Origin: CAYZGU01 sp964478165
Lineage (GTDB): Bacteria; Poribacteria; WGA-4E; JAJDTR01
Reading direction: 5' to 3'
Assembly: GCA_964478165.1 (NCBI GenBank)
Contig: CAYZGU010000041.1
Coordinates: forward strand, 62,001 to 126,000
Length of the DNA: 64,000 nt
Under the pieces are notes generated by a model. It was not told the origin of the DNA and made no database searches. It was given only the letters and a program-made list of their open reading frames with translations. This document shows positions 10,510 to 19,790 of the stretch, piece after piece (within the stretch, counting starts at the first letter, position 1; each line of letters opens with the position of its first letter). A program made the translations under genes and the position numbers.

Positions 10510-10841
10510 CATGATTCCTCCCATTCAATTGTGCCCTTTCGGGGCGCTTGCATCCATAAACATCACTGCTAATACTTAATCCACGAGAGCGAGCCAATCG
10601 TAAAACTATTCCACCAACCCCAAACACGTCTGGTGTAACAGACAACCTCTACCCATTCACAATTTAATGTAGATCGATTCAAGCTCTCGTGTTATAATGT
10701 TTTCAGGGTTCACGCAGCGCGAGTTAATCACGTCTGAATCCCTTCAAAAACAGATGACGCCAGTTTGTCGGCGAATACCATCATTACACCGTTAGGATTG
10801 AAACCTCAGCCCCTAACACAACCGACGTTCGGAGACTCATC
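10510..10841. other. Intergenic region with a TATAAT box
   Basis: This gap separates the divergent DUF362 gene and the plus-strand unknown gene. A perfect TATAAT at 10693-10698 could be the -10 element for the latter, but no good -35 hexamer is placed 16-18 bases upstream. No reading frame of note is present. Confidence 0.35.
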
Positions 10842-11693
10842 ATGCTAAATTTCTCACGTTCGACATTTACATGGACGGGGCATCCTTGGTCAGAGGACGC
10901 TTACTATCGTTTTCCCGGCGGCTTCGTTGGAAAAGCGGGCCAGGTTTATCACGTTCGATTCAATCTGGAAGCTCGTTGCGAGATACGTGATGACGCCACC
11001 CAAAAGGTTTCCGAGCTATTCCTGGGAGCACCGTGCCGCAGTGAATACACAATTGCTTCGCGCAACCTCTTCCAAATCCCAAGCGGTGAGTGGAGAATGG
11101 CATTCAGTCACGATTCAAGCGCTGCAATTGCCAAGAAACCGAGCGAACAACAAGAAAATGTGTCGGTCGGCAAACTAAGCGAGATGTTCCAAGACCACCG
11201 ACTCGACATTCAGTACCATTCTAATCCAATGGAACTGACGGACGTTCCACAGATTGTGGATGCCACTCTTCGAAACAAGGCGCTCAACGCGCAATCTTTG
11301 TACCGGGACACGAAACACAATGTGTCTATATTAGTTGAGTATCCGGTAAACGTGATGAACCTTAACGCAGAGGACGGGGAATTCCAGATCTGTACTGGAC
11401 CTGTAATTGTCCCAGACTTGGCGACGTGGGATGGCCAATCGATAAAGAGAGTGTTTCTAGCACATGTGGCGATTTCCAGCTTCGATCATATGGAGTTAAT
11501 TCTTCAGCGCGAAATCGAAGCCGCCGAGATCGAAAAACAGTGGTTGGACAAGCCACGCGGACGGGATCGTTTTGAGTTAATCGATTCAGACAGAATCCCA
11601 CCGAACTACCCGCCCACGCGTCCCCGACCAACCGTCTTTAATGAAATATGGGAGCTCGAAGCCCGGAATCTTGTTTTGTCTGACAGAGCCTAG
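10842..11693 (+). CDS. Conserved-looking protein of unknown function, 283 aa
   Basis: I do not recognise this protein. CGGAGA lies seven bases before the ATG and the frame is open throughout, with normal amino-acid composition and no in-frame decay. It has no signal peptide, no membrane segment and no obvious cofactor motif. The N-terminal third looks beta-rich (FTWTGHPWSEDAYY, FPGGFVGKAGQVYHVRF). The C-terminal part includes a charged helical stretch (LILQREIEAAEIEKQWLD) and a proline-rich tail. A segment VEYPVNVMNLNAED and GPVIVPDL suggest a compact fold. It sits between a DUF362 gene and a SelA-like gene, both convergent to it or divergent from it, so context does not fix a role. Confidence 0.7.
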   Translation: MLNFSRSTFTWTGHPWSEDAYYRFPGGFVGKAGQVYHVRFNLEARCEIRDDATQKVSELFLGAPCRSEYTIASRNLFQIPSGEWRMAFSHDSSAAIAKKPSEQQENVSVGKLSEMFQDHRLDIQYHSNPMELTDVPQIVDATLRNKALNAQSLYRDTKHNVSILVEYPVNVMNLNAEDGEFQICTGPVIVPDLATWDGQSIKRVFLAHVAISSFDHMELILQREIEAAEIEKQWLDKPRGRDRFELIDSDRIPPNYPPTRPRPTVFNEIWELEARNLVLSDRA

Positions 11694-11731
11694 TAGAATT
11701 TGCACGTGCCTTCCGAATCGCAGTCCGAGAG

Positions 11732-11745
11732 CTCCGCAAGCGGAG
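11732..11745. terminator. Short hairpin between convergent genes
   Basis: CTCCG-CAAG-CGGAG forms a five-base-pair stem (six if extended with a two-base loop) in the 72-base gap between the convergent stop codons at 11693 and 11766. No T-run follows on either strand, so its function as a terminator is doubtful. Confidence 0.25.
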
Positions 11746-11765
11746 ATATCACATTGAAAACCGTG

Positions 11766-12872
11766 CTAGCTTCTAAGAAGGTCGCACAGACGCGTCGCAA
11801 TCACTTCCGCTTCACCCGGCAACATCGTCATCGGATCTATGACGATGTTGCTTCCGCTGGAACCAGCGACAATAGCGGGTTCACCTCCCCGTAATTCATA
11901 CATCACCTGATTAAGCGTTTTTGGAAACGCATCATCGAGCCTAATATAAGCTCTCGGTACAATATCAGGAGCTGCGTCTTGTTCCCTGTCTAACACCGTT
12001 GCGTCAATTCCGTCGATTCCCGCAACAGCATCGACGATATATTTCACGCGCTGGTACCACTCTAAAAGCTCCTGACGCTCGTCGGAACTTACGAACAACT
12101 CCACTGCCGTTAACAAACCCATGATTTCTTCTTTGCCAACTTTCATCCCGCGCCCGACCGCGCTCTGAGGACTAGAATTCAGCCGAACGGCTTCGACGAA
12201 TTCTTCCTTGCCTAAAACCAGACCACTACTTTGTGGGCCACGAATTCCCTTCCCTCCGCTAAACGCCACTAGTGATGCGCCCATTGCGACGATTTCAGTC
12301 AGATTAGAGCGCGGAGGCAGCTGTGCCGCCGCATCAACAACTACCGGCACTCCATATTTCGCAGCCTGTGGCAAAATCTCCGCCAGTTGGGACTTCGGCT
12401 GCTTTCCAAGAAAAAACACAATTCCCGCTGTCTTTGGTCCAATGGCCTCTACGATGTCGCCTGTGGAGACCGACGCCTCAGTTCCTACGCGGACCAGTTC
12501 TCCGCCTATCATCTGTATTCCTTGATGAATATATGTATGCGAATCCACGAGGCTGATGATAAATTCGCGTCTAATCTGCGCGGTATCAGGTAACTTTCTG
12601 ACAAGTTCTCGGTCAGTGCCCGTCAAACACGCTGCTGCAGAGAGTTGCACGCCACTCGCGGCACCACACGAGACAAATGCCGCGGGAACTCCAGTCAGAT
12701 GCGCTAACTTACCTCCCGCCTTGCGATGGAGCTGGTGGAGATTCACGAACATTCCCGCGGCCAGACGCATGGCCTCTATAACTTGCGGGGGCATCCGACT
12801 GCCGCCCAGTGTAGTAATTGTTCCAGATGCATTGATAAATGGCAAAACACCAAGGTCGGAATAAGTCAACAT
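11766..12872 (-). CDS. SelA-like PLP-dependent enzyme (aminotransferase fold type I)
   Basis: A 368-residue protein of the SelA-like branch of PLP enzymes, which includes D-glucosaminate-6-phosphate ammonia-lyase-type enzymes as well as selenocysteine synthase. The N-terminal NASGTITTLGGSRMPP, the VSCGAASGVQLSAAA phosphate-binding segment, VVVDAAAQLPP (PLP aspartate) and FSGGKGIRGPQSSG (Schiff-base lysine) are in the expected order. It is about 100 residues shorter than true SelA and lacks the SelA N-terminal domain, so a metabolic lyase or racemase is more likely than tRNA modification. AGGAG precedes the ATG by seven bases. It follows a Gfo/Idh gene with a 50-base gap on the same strand. 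Confidence 0.85.
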   Translation of the reverse strand: MLTYSDLGVLPFINASGTITTLGGSRMPPQVIEAMRLAAGMFVNLHQLHRKAGGKLAHLTGVPAAFVSCGAASGVQLSAAACLTGTDRELVRKLPDTAQIRREFIISLVDSHTYIHQGIQMIGGELVRVGTEASVSTGDIVEAIGPKTAGIVFFLGKQPKSQLAEILPQAAKYGVPVVVDAAAQLPPRSNLTEIVAMGASLVAFSGGKGIRGPQSSGLVLGKEEFVEAVRLNSSPQSAVGRGMKVGKEEIMGLLTAVELFVSSDERQELLEWYQRVKYIVDAVAGIDGIDATVLDREQDAAPDIVPRAYIRLDDAFPKTLNQVMYELRGGEPAIVAGSSGSNIVIDPMTMLPGEAEVIATRLCDLLRS

Positions 12873-12922
12873 TTTTTATCTCCTGAACACAAACTTCAGA
12901 ACGTCACACTTCAAATTGTCAG

Positions 12923-13873
12923 CTATGATTTCAATCCCGACAAAATCCTCTGAGCAAGTTGCATTGTCCTGACGGCCTCATCCAAATTGGCTGCGGGCAG
13001 TGAAATTGGAGAATCCGCTTTGATGCAATCAAGAAAATATCTGGCCTGTTCTTTTGTTCCGTTGCTGCTAGGAACAAACAACTCGCGACGCTCACCTTGA
13101 TGGACAGCAGTCCCCTGAGATATGCCTTCCAGATAGACAGAGATCTGACGTCCATGAATCTCGTAACGCTCAAGCCGTGCGTCGGTGGTGTAGTTAGCGC
13201 TTAACTGGGCGACACAACCAGTCTCGAACAGAATTAGCGCGGCGTAGACGTCTTTGTAATTCGAGATACTCCGACGCACAACGCTATGCACCTCCCGAAC
13301 CTCCGCTCCTGCTATTACGCGGACGATATCGAGAGCGTGTATCGGGGTTTCGAGGAAAAGATTATCCAACAGCTCCTCCGGGTAGCACCCCAATTCTATA
13401 TACCTGGTAATGCTTTTATGGAACTCACCCACAAGTTGCGTCACTGGCCCCTGAGCTTCGACCATCTCGCGCGCATTAACAATCATGGGATGGAAACGAC
13501 GGTTCCACCCCACCATCCCTCTCGCCCCCGCACGCGCCGCAGCATCACGTAAATCGATTGTCTCTTCTAGTGTAAGTCCCGGTGGTTTCTCCAAGAGCGT
13601 GTCTATGCCAAGGGACAAACACCGCAGGGCTGTGGGCGCATTAAGGTGCGCAGGCGTTGCCACAAATACCGCGTCAAGTGACTCTGTCTCTAGCATTAGG
13701 CCGACATCGGAATATCGCGATGACACGTCAAATTCATCAGCTAACGAGTCCCGCGTAACCCTAATCACATCGCAAACGGCAGCAAGTTCAACATCTTCGA
13801 ATTCGCAGAGAACCTCGGCATGTTTGCGACCGCGTGCGCCGCAGCCCACCAGACCGATTTGTAGTATTGCCAT
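12923..13873 (-). CDS. Gfo/Idh/MocA family oxidoreductase
   Basis: A 316-residue oxidoreductase. The Rossmann motif is GLVGCGARGRKH at residues 7-18 and the EKP motif is LLEKPPG near 98. The C-terminal domain carries ETPIHALDIVRVIAG, with the conserved His. The frame is open to 14119, but the 82 upstream codons have no family similarity, and a purine-rich GGGGGAAGGGG precedes the ATG at 13873, which is the natural start. It probably forms an operon with the SelA-like gene 50 bases downstream. A deamination/oxidation route for an amino sugar or sugar acid is a reasonable but unproven inference. Confidence 0.88.
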   Translation of the reverse strand: MAILQIGLVGCGARGRKHAEVLCEFEDVELAAVCDVIRVTRDSLADEFDVSSRYSDVGLMLETESLDAVFVATPAHLNAPTALRCLSLGIDTLLEKPPGLTLEETIDLRDAAARAGARGMVGWNRRFHPMIVNAREMVEAQGPVTQLVGEFHKSITRYIELGCYPEELLDNLFLETPIHALDIVRVIAGAEVREVHSVVRRSISNYKDVYAALILFETGCVAQLSANYTTDARLERYEIHGRQISVYLEGISQGTAVHQGERRELFVPSSNGTKEQARYFLDCIKADSPISLPAANLDEAVRTMQLAQRILSGLKS

Positions 13874-14149
13874 AAGCCCCTTCCCCCAATCTCCGTCACG
13901 CTCGGAACAATTACCGTGACATTCCCAGTCCGTAGGCCATTCATCCAGCCGGCGCCAACTCTGCAAACTCGCAGTGTCTTCTCGGTCTAAAAAGCACCCT
14001 GGGAAGGGCAGCCCAGCACCAAAGATGATTGGTAGAATTCGCCAGGGCATCGTCGCCCATAAAGCATCGCTTGTCGGATGTAAAGATTCATCACTGTGAA
14101 TGGGGACACCAGGCCCCACGCTCCAAAGAATTGACTCACAACTAACGCG

Positions 14150-14211
14150 ATCGAGTCATAGTACAAGATGGATCATGACTTATACAGCACCATTTCGTAC
14201 TATGACTCGAT
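14150..14211. repeat. Perfect 15-bp inverted repeat with 32-base spacer
   Basis: ATCGAGTCATAGTAC at 14150-14164 is matched by its exact reverse complement GTACTATGACTCGAT at 14197-14211. The 32-base spacer includes GATGGATCATGAC. The arms are too far apart for a standard terminator and no T-run follows. It could be an RNA hairpin, a protein-binding site or the footprint of a small mobile element. Confidence 0.7.
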
Positions 14212-14369
14212 GGCCATTTCCGTCGAAATAACAATACTCCCATTTTCAGACTTACGCTTGTCCGCCAAGCCCTGTTCCACCTCGATGGAGAGCTACGTGG
14301 GCCGACGGACAGTATTCTATTCGATCCTTTGTGGTGGGTCAACAGAAATGTGTCTGCCGACATTTAAGC

Positions 14370-14398
14370 TTGATATCTAGATGCTAATCATATATCAT
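14370..14398 (+). promoter_or_regulatory. Putative sigma-70 promoter for the lactonase gene
   Basis: TTGATA at 14370-14375 and TATCAT at 14393-14398 are 17 bases apart. They lie about 135 bases before the lactonase ATG, in DNA that shows no other coding signal. Confidence 0.45.
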
Positions 14399-14533
14399 GT
14401 CAACAGATTAGACGATTCGAACTATCTAATTCACGACAGAATCTCAGAGATTTATACGGTTTTGCGTATTCAGACTATCCCTATTTGCTAGCAAGTCAGC
14501 CTAAATCACACTATCCGATTTGGAGGAAATAGT

Positions 14534-15544
14534 ATGTCATACCATGTGTACGTTTCAAATTCCGGTAGCAAATGGTTATCGCACTACATCATGGACGAGG
14601 ACAGCGGTGTGCTCGATTCACAGGAACACGTCCCACTCGGCACTAATCCGGGTGCGATAGCCTCCAATGCCGCAGGCACACTCTTGTTTATCTCCCTACG
14701 ATCCCAGCAACGGCTGGCCAGTTACACAGTAGATCAAACTTCCGGTAGGCTCACCGAAATAGGATCCGTTCCAGTACCCCAAGGACCACCGTATGTAAAG
14801 ACTGACAATAGCGATAGATACCTATTCTCTGCCTACTATGGATCAGGACATGTTTCGGTTCACGAGATATCTGACGATGGTAGCCTATCGGCAGAACCTC
14901 TCCAATGGATTGAAACTGGCGAACACGCTCACAGTATTCAGACCGACTCCTCCAACCGTTTCGCTTTCGTACCCCACACGATGCCGACCAACGCCATCTT
15001 CCAATTCAAGTTCGACGAACGTACCGGCAGCTTAACCCCAAACAATCCGTCACAAATTCAGCCAAGCGGCCCGGAAGGTCCTCGTCACTTTGCTTTCCAC
15101 CCGCACCAAAACCTGCTCTATTCGATTAACGAAGACGGTAGCACGGTCTCAGGCCACCATTTCGATACAGACCTGGGCACGCTTTCATCATTTCAGGTAA
15201 TCTCGACGCTACCGCCAGGATTCAACGGACAAAATACGACGGCCGAAATTGCGATTTCGCCCAACGGAAGGCACCTCTATGCCTCTAACCGAGGAAACGA
15301 CACCCTAGCGCTTTTCCAGTTAGCTGATAACGGGGCCCTTCTCGAGAGAGGCCACTTTACCACAGAACCGACCCCACGGTTTTTCGATTTAGATCCCACA
15401 GGAAAATTTCTTTATGCAGTGGGCCAGGGATCGGGACGCATGCGTGCATACAGGGTTGACCATATCAGTGGGAGTCTTGAACCCATGCAGTCCTACGACG
15501 TTGGTGAAAGCCCACTATGGATTCAATTCGTCAAACAAAAATAA
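14534..15544 (+). CDS. Lactonase family protein (seven-bladed beta-propeller)
   Basis: A 336-residue protein of the 6-phosphogluconolactonase/YbhE-type beta-propeller family, which opens sugar lactones. Recurring blade signatures are seen: YHVYVSNSGS at the start, LFISLRSQQRLASYTVD, YLFSAYYGSGHVSVHEI, FAFHPHQNLLYSINEDGSTV, IAISPNGRHLYASNRG and FLYAVGQGSGRMRAYRVD. GPRHFAFHP is the characteristic central motif. GGAGG lies seven bases before the ATG. There is no signal peptide, so it is probably cytoplasmic. A Gfo/Idh gene follows about 100 bases downstream on the same strand, a pairing that suits oxidation of a sugar to a lactone and its hydrolysis. Confidence 0.9.
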   Translation: MSYHVYVSNSGSKWLSHYIMDEDSGVLDSQEHVPLGTNPGAIASNAAGTLLFISLRSQQRLASYTVDQTSGRLTEIGSVPVPQGPPYVKTDNSDRYLFSAYYGSGHVSVHEISDDGSLSAEPLQWIETGEHAHSIQTDSSNRFAFVPHTMPTNAIFQFKFDERTGSLTPNNPSQIQPSGPEGPRHFAFHPHQNLLYSINEDGSTVSGHHFDTDLGTLSSFQVISTLPPGFNGQNTTAEIAISPNGRHLYASNRGNDTLALFQLADNGALLERGHFTTEPTPRFFDLDPTGKFLYAVGQGSGRMRAYRVDHISGSLEPMQSYDVGESPLWIQFVKQK

Positions 15545-15641
15545 GAGCCTATCTGTAAGCGCGTCCTTGAATTACCGCTGGCAGTCCCTGTACAATCAGG
15601 GATTCGCTTGCAGTGAGAAATGTTAAAACAGGAGGAATGAA

Positions 15642-16667
15642 GTGAGCATTGACCGATTAGTTAGAGTCGGCGTGTTAGGCGCCGGACGATTCGCTAACGA
15701 TGAACATCTCCCGAATCTAACACGGATTGCAGGAGTAGAAGTCGTTGCTATCTGCGACATCAACGAAACGGCAGCACGCAAGAGTGCGGAGCGATTTCAT
15801 ATACCCCGAATCTACGTTAATGCACACGAAATGATTGATAAAGAGGAGATGGATGCCTTGTGGTCCATTGTACCGGCCTATACCCGTACAGATGTCGAGT
15901 CATCCGCCGCCTCAAAAGGGATTCACTTGTTTAGCGAGAAACCTCAAGCACTTGAAATGAAGGTCGCTCGGCGCATAGATAACGCGATTCGCCAAGCGGG
16001 CGTGTTTAGTACGGTTGGTTTCCGCGAACGCTATCGTCCGATTTTCCAACAGGCCAAGCGTCTGCTTGCGCAGAAGGAAGTGATTCACATATATTTTGAA
16101 AACGTTAGCTGTCTTCCTCCCCGCACGGACGAAAAAAAGGATTGGAACGATGACATACGCAAGGGTGGAGCGCGATTCTTCGACTGGGGGCCGCACGCAA
16201 TAGACTATTCACGCTATATGAGCGGCTTGGACGTAGTTACCGCCCAAGGTGCACTGAACCATCCTGACAAATACGTGCACCCACTGTCGGCCTCCTTCAA
16301 CTTCATCCTGTCCAACGGGGCAACTATGAATATGATTTTTCTCGAAAACGCACATGGCCAACCGATTGAAAATGGGCGTTTTATTGAAAATCGGCGTTTT
16401 GTAGTATACTTCGAGGGTGGAGAACTCACTGTACACAATTATGCCCATATCAAGATTAACGGCGAAACCATCTACGAAGCCAAAGCCTACAATCCCTGGT
16501 TTGAACTCGATCGACGTTTCTGCGAAACGATAAGTAGCGGGGACGACAGCAACATGTTAAACGATTACCACGACGGCCTCAAATCACTAGCACCGGTGTT
16601 GGCTGGTTGGGAATCAACACGGCACAATGGCAAACCGATTGATGTCAAAGCGTTCATGCAAAAATAG
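15642..16667 (+). CDS. Gfo/Idh/MocA family oxidoreductase
   Basis: A 341-residue NAD(P)-dependent oxidoreductase. The Rossmann motif is VLGAGRFANDEHLPN near residue 9, EKP is in LFSEKPQ near 95, and GGARFFDWGPHAIDYSR in the C-terminal domain provides the catalytic His region. The start is GTG, chosen because AGGAGG lies seven bases upstream and the sequence aligns with family N-termini from there. Inside the C-terminal domain an 18-base tandem duplication (16365-16400) repeats IENGRF as IENRRF. The neighbouring lactonase suggests that this enzyme makes the lactone substrate, by inference. Confidence 0.88.
   Translation: MSIDRLVRVGVLGAGRFANDEHLPNLTRIAGVEVVAICDINETAARKSAERFHIPRIYVNAHEMIDKEEMDALWSIVPAYTRTDVESSAASKGIHLFSEKPQALEMKVARRIDNAIRQAGVFSTVGFRERYRPIFQQAKRLLAQKEVIHIYFENVSCLPPRTDEKKDWNDDIRKGGARFFDWGPHAIDYSRYMSGLDVVTAQGALNHPDKYVHPLSASFNFILSNGATMNMIFLENAHGQPIENGRFIENRRFVVYFEGGELTVHNYAHIKINGETIYEAKAYNPWFELDRRFCETISSGDDSNMLNDYHDGLKSLAPVLAGWESTRHNGKPIDVKAFMQK
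16365..16400 (+). repeat. In-frame 18-bp tandem duplication inside a Gfo/Idh gene
   Basis: ATTGAAAATGGGCGTTTT (16365-16382) is followed directly by ATTGAAAATCGGCGTTTT (16383-16400), with one mismatch. It adds six residues and looks like replication slippage. Confidence 0.85.
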
Positions 16668-16718
16668 AGTCCCGGTCTACAACCTGTTTAGAAGTTTCGA
16701 AAGCACGATGCACATGTC

Positions 16719-18161
16719 TTAGACTAGTCCGGAATAGACTTCTCGTCCACGACGGAATAACTCTTTGACAGATTTACGCTGTTTCTCGTTGTTGTACCGA
16801 CCATAGCTATCAATCCATTTGAGAGATTCATCGATAGAGTTCAGAAAGTAGCGCGCCGAGTCTACGCATTCCCCTGAAACTCTCCCACACCGAAAGAAAC
16901 TGGGGCTAGTATGTGCATAGATTGACTGATTAAACGAATCACGCGAACTACCCCACAAACGCGCCGCCAGCCAGCCATCGCGATGCACGCTCAATCGTCT
17001 ACGCATCTGTCCTTGTTTTCGCCCTCGGGGCGCCTCTATCCGCTCGGTAACATGCCCATCTACCACCAACTCGACGCAATCGACGGGATAGTGTGACGTG
17101 AATGAGATTTCAACCTCTAATTCACCTGGACCATTCAGGTCTATAGTGCTGCCAATCGGTTGATCGTCAATCCACATATCCAGTGCAGGCCCATTCGTGA
17201 TAAACGTCTTACCGGTCTTAACTCCTTCAATCCAGGAGGCGTAAGAGAAATCTGCCTGGGTATTGACATAGACACGGTTATTGGAACAAACAAACCAATC
17301 AGTTCCGGTAGACGCCGGTAGGTGAAAACCGCAATTGAGCAATTTGTACCAGAGTTCGTATTCTGGATCCATCCAGAAGGGATCGAACAGATTAAATGCA
17401 TCCAACTTGCCCAGCGATGCCGCAACAGGTGCCTCCATCCCGCGTCCGTTGTGGCACCAGATTACCACACCACCCTGGTCTCGCGCCTCGTCACAGCAGA
17501 AGCACAGAGGCGGATAGTCGGGGTCGAACTGGGCAGAGAGGATATGACCTCGGCTTACGGGCTGCACAAGGTTACGCAGGTTAAGAAACATAACGTGGCC
17601 GTACCCAAACCCCCAAGGGGAATTATCCCCATAGTGACGATTTTCTTCGCCAATATCCACCACATGATGTGCGGTCGTAAATTCGTTCATGACCCCAATC
17701 GGATACTTATTACTCGCATAAGGAAGTTGACGACGATCAAGAACACTGACGACGGTCACATTATAACCTTCGACACTACAGTCTACTCCTAGTCGTTGGT
17801 CTGGTCTCGTCTCGTTTTCATCGTAGTGGATGTGAGTGTTTCCGGGATACCAATTGGCTTCCTGAGGGTCAAACCAACGCCGTATTGTCATACAGACGTC
17901 GACCGTGCCTTTTGCGGGTATATCGACAACGCGACGAACCGGTTCATATTCGGTGCCGCGCTCAACAAGTATATCCGTACGTCCCCTAGGCGCATTCAAC
18001 TCGAATTCTCCATCACAGAAAAAGAAACGTTTACCCGGTCCCTGTTTTAGAAGGGCGTCAACCGGTGAGACAAAATTTCCACGCGCATCGAGAACATGAA
18101 CTTTCGCATCGATTATTTCATCAGTTTCTTCATCAATTATGGTACCGTGGACGATCCCCAT
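16719..18161 (-). CDS. CehA/McbA family metallohydrolase
   Basis: A 480-residue protein with an N-terminal carboxypeptidase-regulatory-like beta domain (about residues 1-95) followed by a PHP-type metal-dependent hydrolase domain as in CehA/McbA. Metal-ligand candidates are in WYPGNTHIHYDEN near 105, VIWCHNGRGME near 235 and STGTDWF near 290. A beta-sandwich-like tail follows (LEVEISFTSHYPVDCVELV). AAGGAG lies five bases before the ATG. No signal peptide is visible. Named relatives hydrolyse carbaryl and nitrobenzene-type esters, but most family members act on unknown substrates. It ends convergently to the Gfo/Idh gene. Confidence 0.85.
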   Translation of the reverse strand: MGIVHGTIIDEETDEIIDAKVHVLDARGNFVSPVDALLKQGPGKRFFFCDGEFELNAPRGRTDILVERGTEYEPVRRVVDIPAKGTVDVCMTIRRWFDPQEANWYPGNTHIHYDENETRPDQRLGVDCSVEGYNVTVVSVLDRRQLPYASNKYPIGVMNEFTTAHHVVDIGEENRHYGDNSPWGFGYGHVMFLNLRNLVQPVSRGHILSAQFDPDYPPLCFCCDEARDQGGVVIWCHNGRGMEAPVAASLGKLDAFNLFDPFWMDPEYELWYKLLNCGFHLPASTGTDWFVCSNNRVYVNTQADFSYASWIEGVKTGKTFITNGPALDMWIDDQPIGSTIDLNGPGELEVEISFTSHYPVDCVELVVDGHVTERIEAPRGRKQGQMRRRLSVHRDGWLAARLWGSSRDSFNQSIYAHTSPSFFRCGRVSGECVDSARYFLNSIDESLKWIDSYGRYNNEKQRKSVKELFRRGREVYSGLV

Positions 18162-18356
18162 TTGTTCTCCTTGTAGATCGAGTTTCTGGATTCAATATGG
18201 GAGCGATTCTCCCGAAAGTAGAAAGCACACGATACACTTGTGTAAAACACGCAAATCGCCGACACTTATACCACTGACAATTTGCGTGGTACTATATCTT
18301 AGGCCTTCTCCACTTGGCAAAGCCCATTTCTAAGAAATCACTAAAACTATCACGTC

Positions 18357-19450
18357 TCAGATCGCCCGTTGAAATTGCTGCCACGTGTCACCCGCTGCCG
18401 CCGCCTGTTGTTCCAAGTCGCCGCGCCAACCTACAAGGTCGCCATTCTTAACTCTTGCAATGTCAAATGCCGCGTAGCGGTCCTCGAGAGTGTCGCCGAG
18501 CCTCTGTGTTTCCGCCCAGCGATCCCAGGCCTTTTTCATCCACCCGTGTGGTAAGGCTCTTCGCACAGATGGATCAAGCTGCCATGCGTGCCGCGCATCC
18601 GCTAGCGACAACTTGTTGGTGGTCGGTTTGGCCAACCACCTCGACCAACCGATTACCAAAGTGTTGCGTTCGCGATCGGGAACAGTATGACCCGTGTGAA
18701 TTGTGTCGCCATTACGGATGAGTGCTTCCCCAGCCTTGAGCCGAATAGCAACCTGATTAGGCAATGGGTCCGAACCATTCCAGCTGGCGGCAGCTCGAAC
18801 ACCCCGATCTTTCATCGCTCGTGGAAGGAGGACATCGTGCTCCAGTGCGCTCCGCCACGGATTATGGCTTCCAGGAATGAGTTCGTGGCATTCGTCATCA
18901 ACCAGCGCCAAAAACATACTAACTTCGTGCCTTACAGTCACTGCCTTGGCATTGTCTTGACAAATCTCTTTCCATCGCATTTCTTCAACCTCCTCCGAGT
19001 AGGCCTCTGGTTCCTCTTTCAATACGTGTTGAGACAAATGTTGTGTTGCAGTCCCCACCACGTCACGTCTCGATGCCAACTCGGTCCATGTTCGTGGAGA
19101 CGGGGATTACACCAAAGAAGCATTGGGGTGATAAGCAATTCGTGGCGTTCAAGACCATTGCACCAAAGGCGAACGAATCTCAGAAACTCTTCAGAACCGC
19201 AGAAGTCTGCAAAACCCGGCTCTCCAAAATCGGGATGAATAAGACCACGAATGGCCCACGGTTCATTGCGCTCTGTTCTGTGAACGTACCCCTTTGAACA
19301 ATCGATACGACTATAGCCGTACTCAGGCGAACACGACTTAATAACACGTCGACCGGCTTCACGGAGAATCGGTATAAAAGGATTATCCACAAAGTCGCTT
19401 ATGATAACAAAACCGTGCTCCTGCAGGTAATCGAGACGTTCTGGGGTTCC
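18357..19450 (-). pseudogene. Frameshifted phytanoyl-CoA dioxygenase
   Basis: The N-terminal part reads RLDYLQEHGFVIISDFV (upstream of 19390) and continues through IRGLIHPDFGEPGFADFCG to the Fe-binding HRDVTWWG, then hits a stop at 19019. The correct continuation is in another frame from about 19050 and holds ELIPGSHNPWRS, GDTIHTGHTVPDRERNTL (distal His and 2-oxoglutarate Arg) and a long C-terminus. There is also no good start codon in the N-terminal frame. It resembles the intact PhyH at 25747-26577 in the DFGEPGFAD/WHRD/GDTI segments, so they are probably paralogues. A single sequencing error cannot be fully excluded. Confidence 0.75.
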
Positions 19451-19790
19451 CCGTGGGTTGCCAGTTCGGGTCTTATATCCGCATATTCTGACGCACGATA
19501 AGACTCCATTTCCGCCGCATCCTTATCCCTTGATTGAGATTCGAATCCGTCCATTGTTCAATCCCTTACATTCGGAAACTTTAGCGCAATGTTTACAACT
19601 TCAGATCGATGGGCACCGCGAATTCCGCTCACACAGTCGAGCCTCGTCCCCCACCAAAGAGTCGTCCCTTACAGAGACACATGACCTCCCACCGTTTTGA
19701 TACCTGGCTAAACTGTTGAACCTATACGCCTCATGCTCTTCAACGGCTATCGTGACAACCACTCGGAATGGGTAGAACGCAACTTGAACG

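Larger units (their letters stand above)
13874..14533. other. Divergent intergenic region with a large inverted repeat
   Basis: This 660-base region separates the minus-strand Gfo/Idh gene from the plus-strand lactonase. It contains a 15-bp perfect inverted repeat (14150-14211) and a candidate promoter for the lactonase (14370-14398). No coding frame is supported. Confidence 0.5.

Noticed and set aside
13874..14119. 82-codon N-terminal extension of the Gfo/Idh gene
   Set aside because: The residues do not resemble a domain or signal peptide, and a good purine-rich site precedes the internal ATG at 13873.
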